64,000 nt of DNA, from contig NZ_FNVT01000002.1 of the NCBI RefSeq assembly GCF_900108335.1, forward strand, positions 675,620-739,619, read 5' to 3'. Source of the stretch: Nonomuraea solani. GTDB taxonomy: Bacteria; Actinomycetota; Actinomycetes; Streptosporangiales; Streptosporangiaceae. Numbering within the stretch: the first letter of the stretch is position 1; the number at the start of each line of letters is the position of its first letter. The notes below the pieces were generated by a model. The model was given only the letters and a program-made list of their open reading frames with translations. It was not told the origin of the DNA and did not search any database. Shown here piece by piece: positions 58,978-64,000 of this stretch. A program made the translations under genes and the position numbers.

Positions 58978-59685
58978 TCAGGTCAGCCAGATCAGTCCGG
59001 CGAACCGGCCGCCGGGCTGCTGGCGGCGGTGGGAGTAGAGCTCGTCCGACTCGATCGTGCAGCGGGCGTCGTGGCGCACGTCGTTGAGCCCGGCCGCTCT
59101 GAGCTGGGCCTCGATGCCGGCCCGCAGGTCGAGCGCGGGGGTCTGCCACGACGTCGTCGACCAGGTCTCCGGCACCTTCGCGGCAACCCGCTCGCGCAGG
59201 TCGGCGGGCACCTCGTAGCAGCGCCCGCACGCGCCGGGACCGATCAGCGCCACCATCCGGTACGGCTGCGCGCCCTTGCCCGCCATGGCCTCCACCAGAG
59301 CCGTCGCGATGCCCGCCTCGGTGCCGGGGCGCCCCGAGTGGGCGGCGCCGACCAGGCGGGCCACCGGGTCGGCCACCAGCACGGCCGGGCAGTCGGCGCC
59401 CAGCGAGGCCAGCGCCAGGCCGGGCTCGGAGGTGAACACGCCGTCGAGAGGCGGCGGGTCGTCGCCGAACGGCTCGCTCACGTAGGCGACGTCGGCGCTG
59501 TGGACCTGGCGCATGAAGACGACGCCCCGCACGCCGAGCTCGGCGGCGACGCCCTCGCGGTTGGCCCGCACGGCCGCCGGGTCGTCACCGACCAGGCCGC
59601 CGAGGTTGCGGGAGCCGTAGGGAGGGGCGCTGACCCCTCCGTGGCGATCGGTGATGGCGACGTGGACTCCGGGGGCCGGCTGCAT
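58978..59685 (-). CDS. pgeF: Polyphenol oxidase/purine nucleoside phosphorylase (YfiH/PgeF)
   Basis: YfiH-family protein (235 aa). The Cu/Zn site residues are in FMRQVHSADVAYV (His), LGADCPAVLVAD (Cys) and GAAHSGRPGTEAG (His). The fold was first called laccase-like; members act as nucleoside phosphorylases or adenosine deaminases, and often lie beside ftsZ and sepF in actinobacteria, though not here. TAGGAT (59693-59698 on the minus strand) ends 7 bases before the ATG at 59685. Confidence 0.88.
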   Translation of the reverse strand: MQPAPGVHVAITDRHGGVSAPPYGSRNLGGLVGDDPAAVRANREGVAAELGVRGVVFMRQVHSADVAYVSEPFGDDPPPLDGVFTSEPGLALASLGADCPAVLVADPVARLVGAAHSGRPGTEAGIATALVEAMAGKGAQPYRMVALIGPGACGRCYEVPADLRERVAAKVPETWSTTSWQTPALDLRAGIEAQLRAAGLNDVRHDARCTIESDELYSHRRQQPGGRFAGLIWLT

Positions 59686-59714
59686 GCCCTCGATCCTAGA
59701 GGGGCCCTCCGTTC

Positions 59715-60485
59715 TCAGCGGCCCCGCCAAGCCATCTTCTCCTTGGCGAGGAAAGCCGGGACGGCGGCGTGGAAGTCGTCGCTGCCGAACACCGTGGTGA
59801 CGATGTCGTCGCCGTCCGGGAGGTTGGCCACCCGCAGTCGCCGCACCGCCTCCTTCACGGCCCACATCGACAGCGGGGCGTGGGAGAGCAGGCGTTCCTC
59901 GATCCCGGCCTGGCGGGCGGGCAGCTCGTCGAGGTCGCACAGCTCGGCGGCGAACCCGGCCGCGTGGGCCTCCTCGGCGGTGTACATGCGGGCTCTGAGC
60001 AGCATGTCCAGGGTCCTGGCCGGGCCGAGGTGGTGGACGAGGAGCGAGTAGGTGTTCATGGACAGGCAGTTGCCGAGCGTCTTGGCGATCGGGGCGCCGA
60101 ATCTGGCACCGGGCACGGCCAGGCGCAGGTCACAGGCGGCGGCCACGACCAGGCCACCGCCCACGCAGTAGCCCTGGACGACGGCCATGGTGGGCACCTT
60201 GACGCGTTCGAGGCGGTCGATGATCCGCTGGACCTTGCGCTCGTAGGCGACGCCGTCGGCGCCGTCGGTGAACTCGGAGAACTGCCCGATGTCGGTCCCG
60301 GCCACGAACGCCCGGCCGCCCGCTCCGGACAGCACGAGCAGTTTGATCGCCGGGTCGGCGTCGGCGCGTTCGCAGGCGTCGTACAGGCCGTCCCACATGG
60401 CCCAGGTCAGCGCGTTGTGCTGGGCGGGCCGGTTGAAGACGACCCGCAGCACGGGCCCGTCGGCGGTGACGAGTAGCTCGCTCAC
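59715..60485 (-). CDS. Enoyl-CoA hydratase/isomerase family protein
   Basis: Crotonase-fold enzyme (256 aa). The oxyanion hole lies in GAGGRAFVAGTDIGQF and VQGYCVGGGLVVAAACDLR, and the C-terminal segment SMWAVKEAVRRL follows. One of the usual catalytic Glu positions is changed, so hydratase, isomerase or decarboxylase activity cannot be settled. It starts with GTG at 60485 overlapping the tctA stop and is the last gene of the uptake/CoA operon, acting on the acyl-CoA made by the CoA transferase. Confidence 0.9.
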   Translation of the reverse strand: MSELLVTADGPVLRVVFNRPAQHNALTWAMWDGLYDACERADADPAIKLLVLSGAGGRAFVAGTDIGQFSEFTDGADGVAYERKVQRIIDRLERVKVPTMAVVQGYCVGGGLVVAAACDLRLAVPGARFGAPIAKTLGNCLSMNTYSLLVHHLGPARTLDMLLRARMYTAEEAHAAGFAAELCDLDELPARQAGIEERLLSHAPLSMWAVKEAVRRLRVANLPDGDDIVTTVFGSDDFHAAVPAFLAKEKMAWRGR

Positions 60486-61969
60486 ACGGTCTCCTTTTCC
60501 TTGCGCGGGATGAGCTTGAGCAGTGAGGGCCCGGCCAGCATCAGGGCGGCCAGGACGAGCACCACCAGCGCGATCGGGCGGGTGAGGATGAGCGTCAGGT
60601 CGCCGTCGCCCATGGCGGAGGTCTGCACCAGCGCCTTCTCGAACAACGGCCCGATCACCAGGCCGAGGACGAGCGGCGCCATCGGCAGGTCGAACTTTTT
60701 CATGAAATATCCGACGAGGCCGAAAACGAACACGATCCATACGCTGAACATGTTGTTGTCGATCGAGTACGCGCCCACGAAGCTGGTCACCAGGATCAGC
60801 GGGTACATGTACCCGTACGGAATCCGCAACATCTGCGCGAACAACGGCGCCAGCGGCAGGTTCAGCACCAGCAGCATCACGTTGCCGATGAAGAACGAGG
60901 CCAGCAGCCCCCACACCAGCTCCGGCTGCTCGTCGAAGAGCAGCGGCCCCGGCTGGATCCCGTACATCATGAACGCCCCCAGCAGCACGGCCGTGGTCGC
61001 GCCGCCCGGGATGCCGAGCGCCAGTGTGGGGACGAAGTTGGCGTTGGCGGCGGCGTTGTTGGCGCTCTCCGGCGAGGCGACGCCCTCGATGGCGCCGTGC
61101 CCGAACTCGTCCTTGTGACGGGAGACCCGCTTCTCGACCCCGTACGCCAGGAAGGACGCCAGCGTGGACCCGGCGCCGGGCAGGCAGCCGAGCAGGTAGC
61201 CGATCACGCTGCCCCGGGCGATGGCGCCCTTGGAGCGCGACAGCTCCTCCCTGGTGATCACCAGGTCCTTGAAGCGGGCCCTGATGGGCTCGGCCGCGCC
61301 CTGCCGGATCTGGAAGAGCACCTCACCGACCGCGAACAGCCCGATCATCACCTGGACGAACGGCAGCCCGGACAGCAGGTCCACGTCGCCGAAGGTGTAG
61401 CGGGGCAGCCCGGTCGCCGCGTCCACGCCCACGGTGGCCAGCAGGATGCCGAGCAGCGCCATGGCCAGGCCGCGCAGCCGCGCACCCGAGGAGAAGCTGA
61501 CGATGGTGGTCAGGCCGAGCACCATGACGGCCAGGTTCTCGGGCGGCCCGAAGTCGAGCGCCAGCTTGGCGAACGGCGGGGCCATGGCCACCAGCAGGAT
61601 CAGCGAGACGATGGCGGCGGCGAACGAGCCGATGGCCGCGATCGACAGTGCCGCGCCCGCCCGGCCCTTGCGGGCCATCTGGTAGCCGTCGATCGCGGTG
61701 ACCACGCTGGCCGCCTCGCCGGGGGTGGAGATGAGGACGGAGGTGATCGTGCCGCCGTACTGGGCGCCGTAGTAGATGCCGGCCAGCATGATGAGCGCGG
61801 TGAGCGGCTCGAACGACAGCGTCAGCGGCAGCAGCACCGCCACGCCGGTCGTCGAGCCCAGGCCCGGCAGCAGGCCGATGACGGTGCCGGCGAGCACGCC
61901 GACGAAGCACCAGAGCAGGTTCGCGGGCGTGAGCGCGGCCCCGAAGCCCATGATCAGGTTGTCCAGCAT
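60482..61969 (-). CDS. tctA: Tripartite tricarboxylate transporter large membrane subunit
   Basis: TctA-family membrane protein (495 aa, about 12 spans). The conserved GLLPGLGSTTGVAVLLPLT and LISTPGEAASVVTAIDGYQM motifs and LGCLPGAGSTLASFLAYGVE repeat in the two halves. It forms the translocation channel with TctB and takes substrate from the TctC binding protein. Coupled to tctB by a one-base overlap and to the downstream crotonase gene. Confidence 0.95.
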   Translation of the reverse strand: MLDNLIMGFGAALTPANLLWCFVGVLAGTVIGLLPGLGSTTGVAVLLPLTLSFEPLTALIMLAGIYYGAQYGGTITSVLISTPGEAASVVTAIDGYQMARKGRAGAALSIAAIGSFAAAIVSLILLVAMAPPFAKLALDFGPPENLAVMVLGLTTIVSFSSGARLRGLAMALLGILLATVGVDAATGLPRYTFGDVDLLSGLPFVQVMIGLFAVGEVLFQIRQGAAEPIRARFKDLVITREELSRSKGAIARGSVIGYLLGCLPGAGSTLASFLAYGVEKRVSRHKDEFGHGAIEGVASPESANNAAANANFVPTLALGIPGGATTAVLLGAFMMYGIQPGPLLFDEQPELVWGLLASFFIGNVMLLVLNLPLAPLFAQMLRIPYGYMYPLILVTSFVGAYSIDNNMFSVWIVFVFGLVGYFMKKFDLPMAPLVLGLVIGPLFEKALVQTSAMGDGDLTLILTRPIALVVLVLAALMLAGPSLLKLIPRKEKETV

Positions 61970-62457
61970 CAGCCGTCACCTCCCACACCGAACATGCCGC
62001 CCGGCAGCGGTACGGCCAGGAACAGCACGAACACGGCGTAGATCACCAGCGTGGCGACGACGGCGACGATCGCGGCGGACAACAGGCGCTGCTTCTCCAC
62101 GAAGGCCGACACGGCGAACACCAGCAGCCCGAACGCGACCAGGAACCCGGTCAGCGGCACCAGCAGCAGCGCGGCCAGCAGCAGGCCGAACACGGTCCAG
62201 AGCGTCCTGAGGCGCGCCGGGTCGGCGTCGGTGTCGGTGTCGGTGTCGTCCGGCGAGGGGGCGGCCCTGACGGACTGGAGCAGGCAGGCCGCCGAGATCA
62301 GGGCCAGCGCCACGCCGCTGGCCAGCGGCAGGAACCCGGGCCCGACCTGCCCGCCCTCCTTGGTGATGCCGTAGCCGAACGACACGGCGGCCATGGTGGC
62401 GGACAGGCAGAGGAGCAGTGCCCAGACGGCGGGCTCGCCGCGGAGCAGTCGTCTCAT
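61969..62457 (-). CDS. tctB: Tripartite tricarboxylate transporter small membrane subunit
   Basis: TctB-like membrane protein of 162 aa with four spans (AVWALLLCLSATMAAVSFGY; GFLPLASGVALALISAACLL; LRTLWTVFGLLLAALLLVPL; ATLVIYAVFVLFLAVPLPGG). The cytoplasmic loop holds a short Asp-Thr repeat (DDTDTDTDADP) encoded by tandem GACACC units. Its start overlaps the tctC stop (ATGA). Confidence 0.88.
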   Translation of the reverse strand: MRRLLRGEPAVWALLLCLSATMAAVSFGYGITKEGGQVGPGFLPLASGVALALISAACLLQSVRAAPSPDDTDTDTDADPARLRTLWTVFGLLLAALLLVPLTGFLVAFGLLVFAVSAFVEKQRLLSAAIVAVVATLVIYAVFVLFLAVPLPGGMFGVGGDG

Positions 62458-63413
62458 GACGACTTCTTCAGCACCGGGGCGAGGGCGGTGTCGAGCTGTT
62501 CGAGATACGTGCCGAAGTCGTCGCCGTACAGCTCGGCCTGTTGCAGGTAGTTGTCCTTGAGCCACTTCTGGAACTCGGCGGTCTTGGTGACGCCCTTGGC
62601 GGCGTCCTCCCAGTAGGCGCGTTCGCGCTCGTCCAGGCCGCCGGGGGCGAGGAAGCCTCTGAACTGCACGTACGAGACGTCGATGCCCTGTTCCTTGGCC
62701 GTGCCGAGCTGCGCGAACTCGGGGTAGGTGTAGCGCTTCTCCGTGGTGACGCACAGGCCGCGCAGGTCGCCGGACTTGAACTGGCCGATCACCTCGCCGG
62801 GGTTCAGCAGCGCGACCTGGATCTGGCCGCCGAGCACCGCGGGCACCAGCTCACCGCCCGACTCGAACGGCACCCGCTGGAAGGTCACCCCGGTCTTCTT
62901 CTCGATCATGGTGAAGATGACGTTGTCGACGCCGTACGCGCCGGACATGCCCACGCTGACGCGGCCGCTCTTGGCCGCGTTCACCACGTCGGAGCAGGTC
63001 TTGAACGGGGAGTCCTTCTTCACCACGACGATGCCGCCGTCCTCGGCCAGCTTGGCGACCGGCGTGAAGTCCTTGCGGGTGAACGACACCTGGCCGCTGA
63101 GCGGCAGAGACAGGATGGCGTTCTCGGTGGCGAGCAGGTAGTTGCCGTTGCCCTTCTTGCCCAGCATGCCCGAGTAGCCGACCGCGCCCGAGCCGCCGTC
63201 GCGGTTCTCCACGGTGACCTTCAGGCCGGGCTGGGCCTTCTCCAGCGCGGTGGCGATGGCGCGGCCGGCCAGGTCGCTGCCGCCGCCGGCGGCGAACGGG
63301 ACGATCATGCGGACGTCGCCGCGCGGCTTCCAGGCCCCGCCGCCGCCCGCGTCCGCGTTCGCGCCGCACGCCGTCACTCCTAGGAGGAGCACGGCGGCGA
63401 CCACCGCCCTCAT
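62454..63413 (-). CDS. tctC: Tripartite tricarboxylate transporter substrate-binding lipoprotein
   Basis: TctC/Bug-family solute-binding protein (319 aa). A lipoprotein signal (VVAAVLLLGVTACGANADAG, lipid Cys at about residue 16) anchors it to the outer face. The family's binding loops are PFAAGGGSDLAGRAIATALE and ENRDGGSGAVGYSGMLG. It captures an organic acid, probably a di- or tricarboxylate, and hands it to TctBA. Its coupling to a CoA transferase gene suggests that the substrate is CoA-activated after uptake. Confidence 0.94.
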   Translation of the reverse strand: MRAVVAAVLLLGVTACGANADAGGGGAWKPRGDVRMIVPFAAGGGSDLAGRAIATALEKAQPGLKVTVENRDGGSGAVGYSGMLGKKGNGNYLLATENAILSLPLSGQVSFTRKDFTPVAKLAEDGGIVVVKKDSPFKTCSDVVNAAKSGRVSVGMSGAYGVDNVIFTMIEKKTGVTFQRVPFESGGELVPAVLGGQIQVALLNPGEVIGQFKSGDLRGLCVTTEKRYTYPEFAQLGTAKEQGIDVSYVQFRGFLAPGGLDERERAYWEDAAKGVTKTAEFQKWLKDNYLQQAELYGDDFGTYLEQLDTALAPVLKKSS

Positions 63414-63796
63414 GACGCGAGCCCTTCGAGCTTGGCGGCGAACTTGTCCAGGTCGATGACGAAGCGCTCGTGCGTGCCCTCGCCGATCTTCCCGTTGCCG
63501 TCCTCGGCGACCACCGTGAAGGCGACCCGCCGCCGGTCCACCTCGGTCACCGTGGCGGTCGCGGTCACCTCGGCGCCCTTGAGCGTGGGCGCCACGTGCG
63601 CGATCTCGACCTTGCTGCCGACACTGCCCTGGCCCTCGGCCAGGTACGGGGCCAGCGCCTCGATCGCGGCGTCCTCGATCAGGTGGACCAGGTTGGGCGT
63701 GGAGAAGATGTCGTGGTCGCCGCGGCGGGTGCAGTGCCGCTCCGTCACGACCCAGGTGAGGCTGGCGCTCGCACCGGGGGTCAGCTGGTCGCTCAT
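63410..63796 (-). CDS. FlK-like hotdog thioesterase
   Basis: A 128-residue hotdog-fold protein of the fluoroacetyl-CoA thioesterase (FlK) family. The residues matching the FlK triad are Thr in FSTPNLVHL, Glu in IEDAAIEAL and His in VEIAHVAPTLKG. Most family members outside fluoroacetate producers have unknown acyl-CoA substrates. The start at 63796 has ggagag upstream and overlaps the CoA-transferase stop; it is overlapped in turn by the tctC gene. Probably recycles CoA from a toxic or dead-end acyl-CoA. Confidence 0.9.
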   Translation of the reverse strand: MSDQLTPGASASLTWVVTERHCTRRGDHDIFSTPNLVHLIEDAAIEALAPYLAEGQGSVGSKVEIAHVAPTLKGAEVTATATVTEVDRRRVAFTVVAEDGNGKIGEGTHERFVIDLDKFAAKLEGLAS

Positions 63797-64000
63797 GAAC
63801 TCTCCATGGGGGTGGGGGATTGGGCCGCCGCGCCTTCGGCCAGCAGCCGGTCGATCTCCTGCTCGGTCAGGCCGCACTCGCGCAGCACCTCGACGGTGTC
63901 CGCGCCGAGCAGCGGCCCGGCGGGCCCGCGCCTCGTCGGGGTGTCCGAGAAGCGCATGACCGAGCCGAGCTGGCGTACCTGGCCCATCTCGGGATGCTCG
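63793..64000 (-). CDS. Family III CoA transferase (CaiB/BaiF), 5' partial
   Basis: C-terminal 68 residues of a CaiB/BaiF CoA transferase whose N-terminus lies past the right edge. The end VRQLGSVMRFSDTPTRRGP and PLLGADTVEVLRECGLTEQE is the family's standard tail. It would move CoA from a donor such as succinyl-CoA onto the acid imported by TctABC. It is the first visible gene of the minus-strand operon. Confidence 0.88.
   Translation of the reverse strand, partial: EHPEMGQVRQLGSVMRFSDTPTRRGPAGPLLGADTVEVLRECGLTEQEIDRLLAEGAAAQSPTPMESS

Overview
The window is high-GC DNA with dense genes, short intergenic gaps and many GTG/TTG starts. It reads as the chromosome of a mycothiol-producing, sporulating-type actinomycete, most likely Streptosporangiales (Nonomuraea-like); the genus is inference. 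Supporting marks are a Wbl protein, a WhiJ-like triad (XRE regulator / DUF397 / ATPase), several mycothiol-enzyme-fold proteins, a PknB-type kinase, an actinobacterial cysteine leader peptide before sulfite reductase, a DtxR/IdeR iron box and many leaderless promoters. I see no tRNA, rRNA, CRISPR array, insertion sequence or prophage. No gap between genes exceeds about 300 bases.

Region 1 (1-11.4 kb) is a nitrogen-scavenging island. On the minus strand lie pucR, an S4 protein, two tandem NCS2 xanthine/uracil permeases and a three-subunit molybdenum hydroxylase (FAD, FeS, Mo; the last runs off the left edge). Divergent from pucR is a translationally coupled trio DUF2877 - FdrA - DUF1116, homologous to AllH-AllF-AllG, the oxamate carbamoyltransferase of E. 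coli. Together they suggest purine uptake, oxidation and use of the ureide end product oxamate/oxalurate.

Region 2 (11.5-25 kb): a transmembrane Ser/Thr kinase; a TetR-MFS-MOSC group with a duplicated 22-bp operator; a second MFS pump; a stand-alone family A DNA polymerase with a metallophosphoesterase; a TPR-like protein; and an alkyl-DHAP-synthase-like flavoenzyme divergent from tetR-glpD.

Region 3 (25-35.9 kb) is regulatory: an iron-box-controlled Suc_Fer protein, a Wbl protein, Nudix, a secreted phytase-like protein, the WhiJ-like triad with two 18-bp palindromes, rsgA with a possible upstream peptide, and an ECF sigma / zinc anti-sigma pair followed by a secreted CHRD protein. Three matches to TGAACC-N16/17-CGTA (before the sigma gene, the CHRD gene and an ankyrin gene at 46.8 kb) outline a small sigma regulon.

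Region 4 (36-48 kb): glyA behind a ZTP riboswitch, membrane proteins, the assimilatory sulfite operon (Cys leader, sir, zinc-ribbon, cysH, chelatase), a SigE-family sigma with a membrane partner, TetR, DUF1707 and ankyrin genes.

Region 5 (48-64 kb): HD and VOC proteins, an exported His/Gly-rich protein, an ECF sigma co-transcribed with a mycothiol-isomerase-fold protein, OsmC, glgX, a flavin monooxygenase divergent from a RibD-like reductase plus DNA ligase, pgeF, and at the right edge a CoA-transferase / thioesterase / TctCBA / enoyl-CoA hydratase operon for uptake and CoA activation of an unknown organic acid. A 27-bp repeat recurs in three intergenic regions (21.4, 27.1 and 45.8 kb).
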